This document shows positions 18,128 through 26,463 of a DNA stretch of 64,000 nucleotides, piece by piece (within the stretch, counting starts at the first letter, position 1; each line of letters starts with the position of its first letter). The notes beneath the pieces were generated by a model. The model was not told the origin of the DNA, ran no database searches, and saw only the letters and a program-made list of their open reading frames with translations. Source of the DNA: JAHBXL01 sp038247555 (GTDB lineage: Bacteria > Planctomycetota > Phycisphaerae > Phycisphaerales > UBA1924); assembly GCA_038247555.1 (NCBI GenBank), contig JBBRUT010000001.1, positions 1 to 64,000 on the forward strand, read 5' to 3'. Both the position numbers and the translations under genes were made by a program.

Positions 18128-19480
18128 TCAGGGTCCTTCCTTGGGGTCCGATTCGAAGCGGGCGGAGGCTTCGAGCAAAGACATAAGCAGTTCGGCAAGA
18201 CGTTGTTCGGGGTCGCGGGGGAGGGCTTCAACCCGGTGGATGGCACGGATGGTGAGGTCCGGCGCGAGGATGAGGAAGGCCGCGGCGGATTCCGGCGCGA
18301 TGCGTGCGAGCTCGGATTCGGCTCCGGCAAGTCCGGCAATGTGAATACGTTCTGGGGCGTTCGAGGCGGCGTGATCGAGGATGGCATCGTCCGCGGGGCT
18401 GGCTGCGTGCCACAAGATCGCGAGCCCGGCGCCGAGCGGGACAGCGGCGCGATCCGGAACACCGTCATTGAATGCGGCGAGTTCTTTCGCGAGCGCGAGG
18501 AGCGTCTCGCTTGCGATCGAGAGATCCGGCGGTGGTGTTGCAGGAAGCGAGAGGCCGCCGATAAGCACGATAGCGAACTGCGCCGAGGCAGCACCACGGC
18601 GGGTCGCGCTCCGGACGGCGGCTTCGGCGGCGGAGCCCGGAGTGGGTGTGAATAGTGTTCCAACGACGGATTCGGGTTCGTTCGCGGCGAGCTGCGAGAG
18701 CGATGCGACCGTACCCGATCCGCGAGGGGCGAAGCTGAGCGTGGAGAGGTCCGCGCTACTCGGGGCGTGCTCGATGGTGATCGTGCGGAGGCGGGCCGGC
18801 TGCGCGGAATCGCCGAGGATGAGTTCGAGCCGGCGGATGCGGCCGGTCGCGGCATCGACGGTGAGCTTGAACGTGCCCCCTCCCCCCCCTGCCGCCGTGA
18901 TCTGACCGGCGAAGATCACGTTGCCCGCGCGCTGGCGGAGTTCCGGCGCCGTGAAAACCGCGGATGGCCCGTAGGGCGTAAGGCTCAAAGGTGGCGCTTG
19001 AGCGCCGGCAAAGTCCAGCGAAACAAGCGGCAGTGGCGGGAGACACTGCGCGAGTGTCTCGGCGAGACCTTCACGATGAGCATTGGCGATGAACAGCGGG
19101 CTGTCCGGACGATCGAGCACTGCTCGCACAGTTCCGGGCCGAGCTTCGATGAGCAGTCGGCCTGCGCGGATGACCGCACGCGCGATCGACTGGGAATCGG
19201 CGGCGGGCTCGAGCCGCAGGAGCAGCAGGCTTCGGCGCGGGGGAAGTTCTCCCTGCCGAACACTCACGCGAAGGCGCTCGGTTGTGGGTGCGGCCAGGTA
19301 AGCAGCGCGAACCTTGTCGAGAACGGCTTGACTGCTCGCCGCGGCGACGGCAGCATCCGCGGGTGAAGCGTCGTTCTGGCCCAGGACCGATTGCTGAGAC
19401 AAGAGCCCGATCAAGGCGATCGCACAGAGGCGGGCTTGGAAAGGGATGCGCACAAGAAACGGTACGCGAGTGAGGTTCAT
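18128..19480 (-). CDS. Secreted protein with LolA-like N-half and thioredoxin-like C-half
   Basis: A 450-residue protein with a signal peptide (residues 1-34, ending near QQSVLGQ). The first half has the strand pattern and the TVDAATGRIRRLEL segment seen in LolA/outer-membrane-lipoprotein-sorting-like folds. The second half (from about 290) has the order FAIVLIGG, ALAKELAAFND, AGLAILWHA, AAFLILAPDLTIRAIHRV, which resembles a peroxiredoxin/TlpA fold without the CxxC or peroxidatic Cys. A catalytic redox role is therefore unlikely. Fusions of these two folds occur in planctomycetes; I infer the family from pattern only. The start overlaps the folK stop by four bases. A run of eight C on the plus strand (18882-18889) encodes a poly-Gly turn. 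Confidence 0.5.
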   Translation of the reverse strand: MNLTRVPFLVRIPFQARLCAIALIGLLSQQSVLGQNDASPADAAVAAASSQAVLDKVRAAYLAAPTTERLRVSVRQGELPPRRSLLLLRLEPAADSQSIARAVIRAGRLLIEARPGTVRAVLDRPDSPLFIANAHREGLAETLAQCLPPLPLVSLDFAGAQAPPLSLTPYGPSAVFTAPELRQRAGNVIFAGQITAAGGGGGTFKLTVDAATGRIRRLELILGDSAQPARLRTITIEHAPSSADLSTLSFAPRGSGTVASLSQLAANEPESVVGTLFTPTPGSAAEAAVRSATRRGAASAQFAIVLIGGLSLPATPPPDLSIASETLLALAKELAAFNDGVPDRAAVPLGAGLAILWHAASPADDAILDHAASNAPERIHIAGLAGAESELARIAPESAAAFLILAPDLTIRAIHRVEALPRDPEQRLAELLMSLLEASARFESDPKEGP

Positions 19481-19968
19481 GGGGATGTCAGAGCGAGGAG
19501 CAAGCTTTCGACCGTGCGGCTGTGACCGGGCACGATCCAGTTTGGCGCGATCTCCGCGAGCGGCTCGAGCACGAAGAAACGTTCGTGGAGCCGCGGATGC
19601 GGAATGGTGAGTCCGGGTTCGTCGATCACCTCGGACTCAAAGAGGAGGAGATCAAGGTCGAGGGTGCGGGGCATCCAGCGAGCGGGCTCGGTGCTACGGT
19701 CGCGCCCTCGGGATTGCTCGATGCGGTGAAGGTGGGAGAGGAGATCCCGCGGCTTGAGCTTGGTAGACAGGATCGCGACGGCGTTAAGGTATGGCCCGCC
19801 AGCGTCGTGACCGAGCATGCCGATCGCAGCAGTTTCCCGCACGGAGGAACGAGCGGTGAGACGGGTTCTGGGGAGCGAGGCGAGTTCGGCGAGGGCGGCC
19901 ACGATGTGCCCGGCCCGGTCACCCAGGTTGGACCCGATCGCAACTGCGGCTGTGCGGAACTCTGGCAA
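19477..19968 (-). CDS. folK: 2-amino-4-hydroxy-6-hydroxymethyldihydropteridine pyrophosphokinase FolK
   Basis: Transfers pyrophosphate from ATP to the pterin in folate synthesis. It has the N-terminal AAVAIGSNLGDR, the pterin-site segments GPYLNAVA and RDRSTEPARWMPRTLDLDLLLF (shown here as RWMPRTLDLDLL), and IPHPRLHERFFVLEPL. I chose the TTG at 19968 (163 residues), which gives a normal FolK N-terminus. An ATG at 20082 would add 38 residues, start inside fliA and run through the fliA terminator hairpin at 20000-20025, so it is less likely. No clear ribosome site precedes the TTG, so the start remains open. Confidence 0.87.
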   Translation of the reverse strand: MPEFRTAAVAIGSNLGDRAGHIVAALAELASLPRTRLTARSSVRETAAIGMLGHDAGGPYLNAVAILSTKLKPRDLLSHLHRIEQSRGRDRSTEPARWMPRTLDLDLLLFESEVIDEPGLTIPHPRLHERFFVLEPLAEIAPNWIVPGHSRTVESLLLALTSP

Positions 19969-19991
19969 GGTAGATGAAGGGTACGTGCGCC

Positions 19992-20025
19992 CAATGAAAA
20001 CGGGCCGCGGAAGGTCGCGGCCCGT
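19992..20025 (-). terminator. Terminator closing the flagellar locus after fliA
   Basis: A perfect 10-base-pair stem (ACGGGCCGCG at 20000-20009, CGCGGCCCGT at 20016-20025) with a six-base loop lies 28 bases after the fliA stop. On the minus strand it is followed by a short U-rich TTTTCATT. It separates the flagellar genes from folK. Confidence 0.75.
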
Positions 20026-20053
20026 CTGGGGAAGGTTCAGGATCGGAGGGTTG

Positions 20054-20917
20054 TCATTCGACGGGTTCGAGCTCGCGGGCACGGTGCTGCATCTGCGCCT
20101 TGAGGCGGGCGAGAATGGAGGAGTGCATCTGCGAGACGCGCGACTCGGAGAGATCGAGGGTAGATCCGATCTCCTTCATGGTCATTTCCTCGTAGTAGTA
20201 GAGGACGACGATGAGCCGCTCTGCGCGAGAAAGGCCCTTGGTGATGAGGTCCTTGACGTCCTTGCGCTGGATCTCGGAGAACGGGTTGCGCTGGGATTCG
20301 TCCTTGATGACGTCGATCTCGCGGACGTCCTTGTTGCCGTCAGACTGGAAGCACTTGCGGGTGAGGGAGAAGGTGCCCACTGCGCTGGAATCGCGCTTGA
20401 GCTTGTCGAACTCCTCGCCGTCGATGTTCAGCCGCTTGGCGAGTTCATCGTCGGTGGGGTCGCGCCCATTGGCCTTGGCGAACTGCTGGCGAGCCTGTTC
20501 GACCTTGGATGTGCGGTGGCGCACGAGGCGGGGGACCCAGTCCATGGAGCGGAGCTCGTCAAGGATCGCGCCGCGGATACGCGGTGCGCAATAGGTTTCG
20601 AACTTGACGCCTCGATCAAGGTCGAAGGCATCGATCGCGTCCTTCAAGCCAAACAGGCCGACGGACATGAGGTCCTGAATGTCGACCTCATCGGGAAGGC
20701 GGGCGTAGATGCGCTCGGCGTTGTAGCGGACCAGATGGAGATACTTCTCCATGAGGTAGTTACGAATCTCAACGGACCTGGTCCGGTGATATTCCTCCCA
20801 GACAGCCTTGGCGGGCCAAGTGTCGTAGGGCGTTGGTTTCTTTGAGGGTTCTGCGTGCTCCACCGCATAGCGGGACGAAGAACGCGTGTGACTACCCGAG
20901 GCTCTCATCCTGGACAT
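20054..20917 (-). CDS. fliA: Flagellar sigma factor FliA (sigma-28)
   Basis: RNA polymerase sigma factor of the FliA/WhiG group, which directs late flagellar genes. From the ATG at 20917, with AAGGAG six bases ahead, it has 287 residues. Region 2 includes YLHLVRYNAERIYARLPDEV and DLMSVGLFGLKDAIDAFDL. Region 3 is the DELRSMDWVPRLVRHRTSKV segment. Region 4 has RLIVVLYYYEEMTMKEIGST and LDLSESRVSQMHSSILARLK, the helix-turn-helix. The N-terminal 30 residues are Ser/Arg-rich and extra. It is the last gene of the locus. No FlgM anti-sigma factor is visible nearby. Confidence 0.95.
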   Translation of the reverse strand: MSRMRASGSHTRSSSRYAVEHAEPSKKPTPYDTWPAKAVWEEYHRTRSVEIRNYLMEKYLHLVRYNAERIYARLPDEVDIQDLMSVGLFGLKDAIDAFDLDRGVKFETYCAPRIRGAILDELRSMDWVPRLVRHRTSKVEQARQQFAKANGRDPTDDELAKRLNIDGEEFDKLKRDSSAVGTFSLTRKCFQSDGNKDVREIDVIKDESQRNPFSEIQRKDVKDLITKGLSRAERLIVVLYYYEEMTMKEIGSTLDLSESRVSQMHSSILARLKAQMQHRARELEPVE

Positions 20918-21017
20918 GGTCAGCTCCTTGACCACCGCGCAAATGAGCATCGCTGCAACCGTTGAGGCGATGCGATCATCCGTTTTGCCCGGCCCATCCA
21001 TGGCCCAAGCGATACGG

Positions 21018-21045
21018 ATTATGACAGAAACGCACAGAGACGCAA
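21018..21045 (-). promoter_or_regulatory. Candidate internal promoter for fliA
   Basis: Minus-strand TTGCGT (21040-21045) and CATAAT (21018-21023) are 16 bases apart, giving a start near 21011 and a leader of about 90 bases. The 12-mer GCCATCCATGGC overlaps it just upstream (21046-21057), and a near copy lies inside the leader (20994-21004). Confidence 0.4.
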
Positions 21046-21082
21046 GCCATCCATGGCATGTGGAAACAACTGTGGAAAAAAC

Positions 21083-21364
21083 TCAAGAAGTCGCCGCACT
21101 TGCGGCCTTGGACTCGAAGGAGCCGCCCGGATCGGAGGGGTCCGGGGAAGATTGCTTATGAGCGGCGATGGAGTCGGAGATGACCCGCTCGACGACCGCA
21201 CCGATACCAACACCGAGGAGCTGGCAGACGAACATGCTGACCAGGGCGCGAAAGATCACGACTTCGCCCGGGTTGTCGGCGGCGATGCCCGCAACGACGG
21301 CGATGGCGAATGCGCCAAGCCCGCAGCAAGCCCCGACGACTTTGGTGAGTACTCCGGCAGACAC
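21083..21364 (-). CDS. Small two-helix membrane protein between flhG and fliA
   Basis: A 93-residue protein if started at GTG 21364, which has GGGAG seven bases ahead. The longer frame from 21451 has no such site. It has two membrane segments (KVVGACCGLGAFAIAVVAGI and VIFRALVSMFVCQLLGVGIG) and a hydrophilic Ser/Pro/Asp tail. I recognise no family. Its place between flhG and fliA suggests a flagellum-linked role, but nothing in the sequence shows one. Confidence 0.6.
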   Translation of the reverse strand: MSAGVLTKVVGACCGLGAFAIAVVAGIAADNPGEVVIFRALVSMFVCQLLGVGIGAVVERVISDSIAAHKQSSPDPSDPGGSFESKAASAATS

Positions 21365-21493
21365 AGGAAAGCTCCCAACAGCGATTCGGACCGAGACTCG
21401 GGCCGCGAAGTCGGTGTGACAGCGCACGGACTTGAAGCTGCACCCAGTCAATCGGCAGGGGAATGAATGAACTTCAGTTCACATCCGCACGAT

Positions 21494-22564
21494 TCATGAA
21501 GATCGACCACGCAGGATGCGCGCCAAAGCAGTCCGAAAACCGGGCCGGTCTTGCGCGGGTGCGAATTGCCGCTTCAGGCCCAACTGGTGGATGATGTTCT
21601 CGGCAAGAGCCACCACATGACGTGCCGCCGGGCAGTCGGGCGCATGGAGCAGGAACGGCCTGCGAACCCGCACAGATTGCGCAACCCGCAGATCCTGCGC
21701 AATCTCTCCGAGCATGTGGATCGACACGCCCAAGAAACGTTCACAGACAGCGCGAAGACGCGCGTGGACGGCGGCGGCTTCGCCGGCTTGGCCGGCCTGA
21801 TTCACCACGAGGCGCAAACGAGCAGCCTGCTCAGTTTGCCACTGACCGCTCTCTGCCAGAATGAGGCACTTCACCAGGGCGTAGGCGTCGGCGATAGAGG
21901 TGGGCTCGGGGGTGGTCACTACGATGCCCATGTCCGCCGACTCAACGAGGCAGGTGACGCTTCGTCCGACGCCTGCGGCGGTGTCGACGACGAGCACATC
22001 GGCATCACGTTCGAGCTCGCCGACGATCTCCAGCAGGCGGTGCTGCTGGGTCGAGGTGAGATCAGCCATGCGCGAGACACCGGCCGCGCCGGGGAGGAGA
22101 CGGAAGCCGCCGGGCGCATCGATAAGGATGTCCGACGCGGATCGGCGGGCCCCGTCGTGCACTGGGATGGCGGTGATGACGTGATTGAGCCGCGCCGCGG
22201 GATTGAGCCCGCAAAGCACATCGACATTGGCGGTGCCAAGATCGGCATCGATGAGCACGACGCGGAGGCCCCGCTGGGCGAGGGCGATCGAGAGATTGAC
22301 TGCGAAGTTGGTCTTGCCCACGCCTCCTTTGCCGGAGGCGATGGCGATGACCTTTGCAAGTCCTGTCCGAGCGGGGGCTTGCGCATCCTCCGCGGGTGCA
22401 GGACGAGGCGAAGCGACGGCGGGCTCGCCGGTGGAAAGCTCGACCATCCGGCGCAAACGCGTGGCCTGATCATCGACTTTGGCGGCGGCCGCGGCAGCAT
22501 GATCGAGTGCGTGCTGCACATCGGTATCGAGTACGCCGAGATCGAAGTCGCTGGTGCTGTTCAA
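21494..22564 (-). CDS. flhG: Flagellar number regulator FlhG (MinD-like ATPase)
   Basis: P-loop ATPase of the MinD/ParA family that limits flagellar number by acting on FlhF. The deviant Walker A KGGVGKT is at 79-85, with the ALIDADLG-type switch (VVLIDADLGTANVDVLCGL) after it. The N-terminal DQATRLR (residues 32-38) matches the DQAxxLR motif by which FlhG activates the FlhF GTPase, so this is FlhG rather than a plain MinD. The C-terminus is hydrophilic and not a clear membrane-targeting helix. The start overlaps the flhF stop by four bases. Length is 356 residues, longer than the usual 290 because of the N-terminal extension. Confidence 0.92.
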   Translation of the reverse strand: MNSTSDFDLGVLDTDVQHALDHAAAAAAKVDDQATRLRRMVELSTGEPAVASPRPAPAEDAQAPARTGLAKVIAIASGKGGVGKTNFAVNLSIALAQRGLRVVLIDADLGTANVDVLCGLNPAARLNHVITAIPVHDGARRSASDILIDAPGGFRLLPGAAGVSRMADLTSTQQHRLLEIVGELERDADVLVVDTAAGVGRSVTCLVESADMGIVVTTPEPTSIADAYALVKCLILAESGQWQTEQAARLRLVVNQAGQAGEAAAVHARLRAVCERFLGVSIHMLGEIAQDLRVAQSVRVRRPFLLHAPDCPAARHVVALAENIIHQLGLKRQFAPAQDRPGFRTALARILRGRSS

Positions 22565-24042
22565 GCGGCACCTGCCGTGACGTTGCTTTCGCGGGCCGGG
22601 ATCGCATCGCCATCGGCGAGGCAGTTGTCGAGGATCATGCGCGCGAGACGGTCGGCTCGGCCCGGCTCGATGTGGTCTGGGACTTCCTGGCCGGTGGTGA
22701 AGAACGAGAGCGGCAGGCCCTGACCGGGAGACATAAGCCCGGCCTGGGCGAGGCGGCGGAGCACGTTGGCGACGACACCGAAGTTCACCGCCTCATCGAG
22801 CTTGGTCAGGAGAATGCGGTTGGGCTTGACGCGGGCGAAAGCCTCGGCGGTCTGCACGAGCACCTCTTCACCGGAGGCGGTGGAAAGCACGAGGTGGGTT
22901 TCGTGCGGGCGGGCAGCATCGAGAAAGTGCTGGAGCTCGACGAGCCGTTCAGAGGCGTTCTGGCTGCGGCCGGCGGTGTCGATCAGCACAATATCGAACG
23001 ACCGGAAGGACTCGACCGCCGCGGCCATCTCTGCGGGGGTGAGAACAACCTTGAGCGGGAGCCCGATGATGCTCGCGTAGGTGCGGAGCTGCTCGACAGC
23101 GGCGATGCGGTAGGTGTCGGAGGTGATGAGGCCGACAGAGCGGTTCTGGCGGAGCTTGTAGGTTGCGGCGAGCTTGGCGACCGTGGTGGTTTTGCCGACA
23201 CCGGTTGGGCCGATCAGGGCGATGGTGTGCGGGCGACCATCGGCGGCCTGCCGCGGAGAGGTGATGCCCTCGGCGACTGGGATCATTGCGCTGAGGTGGC
23301 GAAGCACGGCGGAGCGAACGATCTGTTCATCGCCGAGTTCGCCGATCGAGAGCTCATCGCGGACGGCGGTGAAGATGACGTCGGCGATCTCACGGGAAAC
23401 CTGCGATTCGAGGAGGCGGAGATAGTGGCGGAAGAGGGTCTCGGGCATGTTGGTCGCGGCGGGGGCGAGAGCGCCGACCGGGGCGGCCTGGAGGACCTGA
23501 TTCACAAGGAGCTTGATGTCCGCGAGTTCGCGGTAGAGATCGCTCTGGGCCTGAGGGGTCTGCGGAGCGAGAGCCGCAGCCGTGGCGAGCGAGCTGCCAG
23601 CGCGGCGGGCCCGGACCTGCATGGTGGTCGCGGGCGCGGCGGGCGGCTCCGGCGGACGCGGCGCGGGCTGGGCAACTGGAAGTGGCAGTGGCTGTGCTGC
23701 GGATGCTGGCTCCGCGGGCGGGTAGGCCACGGAAGGAGCAAACGCGAGCGCAGGGCGCGACATGCGCTGATATGCGGCGGCCGCGGCGGGCGGAGAGACA
23801 AATGTCGAAGGGGTCTGCTTTCGAGGAGCGGCCGCGGTCTGGGGTGTACGGCGCGGCCGGACGCTGGCTTGATCAGACGCGGTGATCTCGATGACTGAGC
23901 GTGCACGCCAGCCGAAGATGCCACCCACCCGTGTGGAGCGCGTGTGGAGAATAACGGCATCACTGCCCAAGTGACGCTTTACGAGCGCCAAGGCTTCGGC
24001 CATGCTGGGTGCGCGGAATGTCCGGACGTCCATTGTCGCCAT
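22561..24042 (-). CDS. flhF: Flagellar placement GTPase FlhF
   Basis: SRP-type GTPase that fixes the site of flagellar assembly, 493 residues. The B domain begins MDVRTFRAPSMAEALALVKRH, as in known FlhF. A Pro/Ala-rich linker fills about 60-150. The N domain follows, and the G domain from about 265 has GPTGVGKTTTVAKLAA (G1), the DTYRIAAVEQLRTYA segment (G2), DTAGRSQ (G3) and TKLDEAVNFG (G4). The start is not backed by a good ribosome site. A hairpin lies just upstream (24059-24077). Confidence 0.94.
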   Translation of the reverse strand: MATMDVRTFRAPSMAEALALVKRHLGSDAVILHTRSTRVGGIFGWRARSVIEITASDQASVRPRRTPQTAAAPRKQTPSTFVSPPAAAAAYQRMSRPALAFAPSVAYPPAEPASAAQPLPLPVAQPAPRPPEPPAAPATTMQVRARRAGSSLATAAALAPQTPQAQSDLYRELADIKLLVNQVLQAAPVGALAPAATNMPETLFRHYLRLLESQVSREIADVIFTAVRDELSIGELGDEQIVRSAVLRHLSAMIPVAEGITSPRQAADGRPHTIALIGPTGVGKTTTVAKLAATYKLRQNRSVGLITSDTYRIAAVEQLRTYASIIGLPLKVVLTPAEMAAAVESFRSFDIVLIDTAGRSQNASERLVELQHFLDAARPHETHLVLSTASGEEVLVQTAEAFARVKPNRILLTKLDEAVNFGVVANVLRRLAQAGLMSPGQGLPLSFFTTGQEVPDHIEPGRADRLARMILDNCLADGDAIPARESNVTAGAA

Positions 24043-24058
24043 CCATGGCTGCGGAACT

Positions 24059-24122
24059 GGTGCGCATCCTGCGCACCGGAGAAGTCAGACGTGATTCTCG
24101 AGGCTATACCCTCAATCGTCAA
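24059..24122 (-). promoter_or_regulatory. Candidate flhF promoter and leader hairpin
   Basis: In the 121-base gap between flhA and flhF, minus-strand TTGACG (24117-24122) and GAGAAT (24094-24099) are 17 bases apart. The leader that would follow contains a perfect stem GGTGCGC / GCGCACC with a five-base loop (24059-24077), ending 17 bases before the flhF start. It has no U tract, so it is not a terminator; an effect on translation is possible. Confidence 0.35.
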
Positions 24123-24163
24123 GAAGTGAATGTTTCGTGGACAAGTGGGGGATGAAAGTGAAA

Positions 24164-26434
24164 CTACGCGGCGTTTGCCACCTGCTGGCCGAGCGATGCA
24201 GCGACTCCGGAAGGAACGCCGACCATCGCGACGGACTCGATCTCGACGCCGTTGACGATTTCGTTGTATCCGAGGACCGCGGCGTTCGGGAGGTGAGGCT
24301 CAATCAACTGCCGGACAACGGCTCGGATCTGCGGAGAGGCGAGGAGCACGGGCTGATGCCCCTGGCCCACGAGTTGACCAATGGCCTTGAGCATCGCTTC
24401 GGAAACCTGATTGGAAACTCTTGCGGGCATGTTGAAGGACGTTGAGCCCGTGGAACGATCGACGTAGGCGTTGATGAGCTCCTGAAGATCGGGGTCGAGG
24501 GTGATGCAGACGATGCGTCCGCCCATCCCCACAGCCCCCCCCGCACCACCGGCACCGCTTGCCCCCCCCACTGCCCCCTCTCCCGGCGCGGAGGCGGAAC
24601 TGCCGGGGCTGAAAGCCTCGCCGAGATCGGAGGGAACAGCGTACAGCTGGCAGATGGTTCGGCGGAGAGCGTTGCGGGCGTACTCGGTGAGGACATCGAG
24701 ATCTTTGGTTTTGGGCCCCCACTCGGCGAGGGTCTCGACGACCGATTCCACATCGCGGATGGGGACGCGTTCCTTCAGCAGGTTCTGGAGAACGCGCTGC
24801 AACTCGCCCGGCTTGACAATGCTGGGGATGACCTCCTCGACGAGCTTCGGGGCCTTTTCCTTGAGGCCCGTGATGAGGTTGTTGACCTCTTCGCGGCTAA
24901 GGAGCTCGGCGGCGTGCTGCTTGACGACTTCGGTGAGATGGGTTGCCAGGACGCTGGTGGGATCAACAACGGTGTAGTTCATGGTCTCTGCCCGGACCCT
25001 GAGGGCGGGCTCGATCCACCATGCGTCGAGACCGAAGGCGGGCTCGCGCGTCTGCTCGCCCTGGATGGGGCCGGAGGCGATGCCGGAGTCCATGGCCATG
25101 AGCCTGCCGGGAATGGTCTGACCCTTGGCGACCACCGCACCCTTGATCTTGATGCGGTACTCGTGCACGGCGAGCTGCATGTTGTCGCGGATTCGTACGG
25201 GCGGGAGGATGAAGCCGAGTTCGACGGCGAGTTGGCGGCGGACGGCGGTGATGCGCTCAAGCAGGTCTCCGCCCTGGCCGGCATCGACGAGGCCGACGAG
25301 GCCGTACCCAACTTCAAGCTCAAGGGCATCGACCTTGAGGAGAGATTCAGGCGGCGGGCCATCGGGGGTGGCTTTGACCGTCGCGGCCTGTGCGGCCGCG
25401 GTGGTGGCGGCGAGCCGCTTGACGGTGCGGCCCATCCACCAGGCGGTGGTGGCGAGGACGAGAGCCATGCCCAGGAGTGGCGCCTTGGGCAGGGGCGTAA
25501 CGGCGAGAACACAGAGAAAACCGGCAGTGAGCCAGAGTCCGATGGGCTTGGAGATGAGCTGGCTGGCGAGCTGCTCGCCGAGCTGCTGCTTGGAGCCGGA
25601 GCGTGTGACGATGAGGGCTGAAGCGATAGCGACGACGAAAGAGGGGATCTGGCTGGTGAGACCATCGCCGATGGTGAGGAGGGTGAAGACGCGGGCGGTT
25701 TGTCCGACGGGCCAGCCGCGTTCGATCATTCCGATGGCGAAGCCGCCCAGGACGTTGATGACGGTGATGATGATTCCGGCGATGGCGTCGCCGCGAACGA
25801 ACTTGCTGGCACCGTCCATGGCGCCAAAGAAGTCGGCTTCCTGAGAGATGCGCTCTCGGCGAGTGCGGGCTTCCTGCTCGTTGATGCTGCCGGAGGAGAG
25901 ATCAGCGTCGATGGCCATCTGCTTGCCGGGCATGGCATCGAGGGTGAATCGGGCGGCGACTTCGGAGATTCGGGTCGCGCCCTTGGTGATCACGACAAAC
26001 TGAACAATGAGCAGGATAAGAAAGATAACGATGCCGACGAAGAGGGAGTCTCCGGCGACGAAGTTGGCGAAGGCGGAGATGACATGGCCGGCGACACCGA
26101 TGGCCTGATCTGGAGACGCTGCATCGGCTGTGAGGATGAGGCGGGTGGTGGCAATATTGAGCACGAGGCGGAAGAGGGTGAGGCCCAGGAGAAGTGAGGG
26201 GAACACGCTGAACTCCAGCGGCTCCTCCATATAGATGGTGGTGAGGAGGACGATCACCGAGATCGAGATATTCAGGCAGATGAGGATGTCCATCAACCAC
26301 GCCGGCATGGGCACGAGGATGACAATCATCAGCGAGATGAAGCCGAGCGGCACGATCAGCCCACGGTGCTTCGCGATGCGATCGGCGAGCGATCGCATCG
26401 GGCTTGAAGAGGGGTTGAGGGTTGCCTTGGCCAT
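24164..26434 (-). CDS. flhA: Flagellar export gate protein FlhA
   Basis: Central component of the flagellar type III export gate, 756 residues. About eight membrane helices fill residues 20-330, including the family segment FPSLLLGLTLFRLVLNIATTR. The cytoplasmic export platform makes up the rest (RIRDNMQLAVHEYRIKI; VDPTSVLATHLTEV). An unusual Gly/Ala/Ser-rich insertion at about 612-642 sits in the C-terminal domain just before RIVCITLDPDLQELI. It is encoded by two runs of eight G on the coding strand (plus-strand C runs at 24535-24542 and 24562-24569). Slippage there would truncate the protein. Confidence 0.96.
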   Translation of the reverse strand: MAKATLNPSSSPMRSLADRIAKHRGLIVPLGFISLMIVILVPMPAWLMDILICLNISISVIVLLTTIYMEEPLEFSVFPSLLLGLTLFRLVLNIATTRLILTADAASPDQAIGVAGHVISAFANFVAGDSLFVGIVIFLILLIVQFVVITKGATRISEVAARFTLDAMPGKQMAIDADLSSGSINEQEARTRRERISQEADFFGAMDGASKFVRGDAIAGIIITVINVLGGFAIGMIERGWPVGQTARVFTLLTIGDGLTSQIPSFVVAIASALIVTRSGSKQQLGEQLASQLISKPIGLWLTAGFLCVLAVTPLPKAPLLGMALVLATTAWWMGRTVKRLAATTAAAQAATVKATPDGPPPESLLKVDALELEVGYGLVGLVDAGQGGDLLERITAVRRQLAVELGFILPPVRIRDNMQLAVHEYRIKIKGAVVAKGQTIPGRLMAMDSGIASGPIQGEQTREPAFGLDAWWIEPALRVRAETMNYTVVDPTSVLATHLTEVVKQHAAELLSREEVNNLITGLKEKAPKLVEEVIPSIVKPGELQRVLQNLLKERVPIRDVESVVETLAEWGPKTKDLDVLTEYARNALRRTICQLYAVPSDLGEAFSPGSSASAPGEGAVGGASGAGGAGGAVGMGGRIVCITLDPDLQELINAYVDRSTGSTSFNMPARVSNQVSEAMLKAIGQLVGQGHQPVLLASPQIRAVVRQLIEPHLPNAAVLGYNEIVNGVEIESVAMVGVPSGVAASLGQQVANAA

Positions 26435-26463
26435 GGGTCTGCTGGGCGTGTTTGGTCAGGGGA

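Noticed and set aside
19969..20082. Longer FolK N-terminus from ATG 20082
   Set aside because: It would start within fliA and translate through the fliA terminator hairpin; family N-termini begin near the TTG at 19968.
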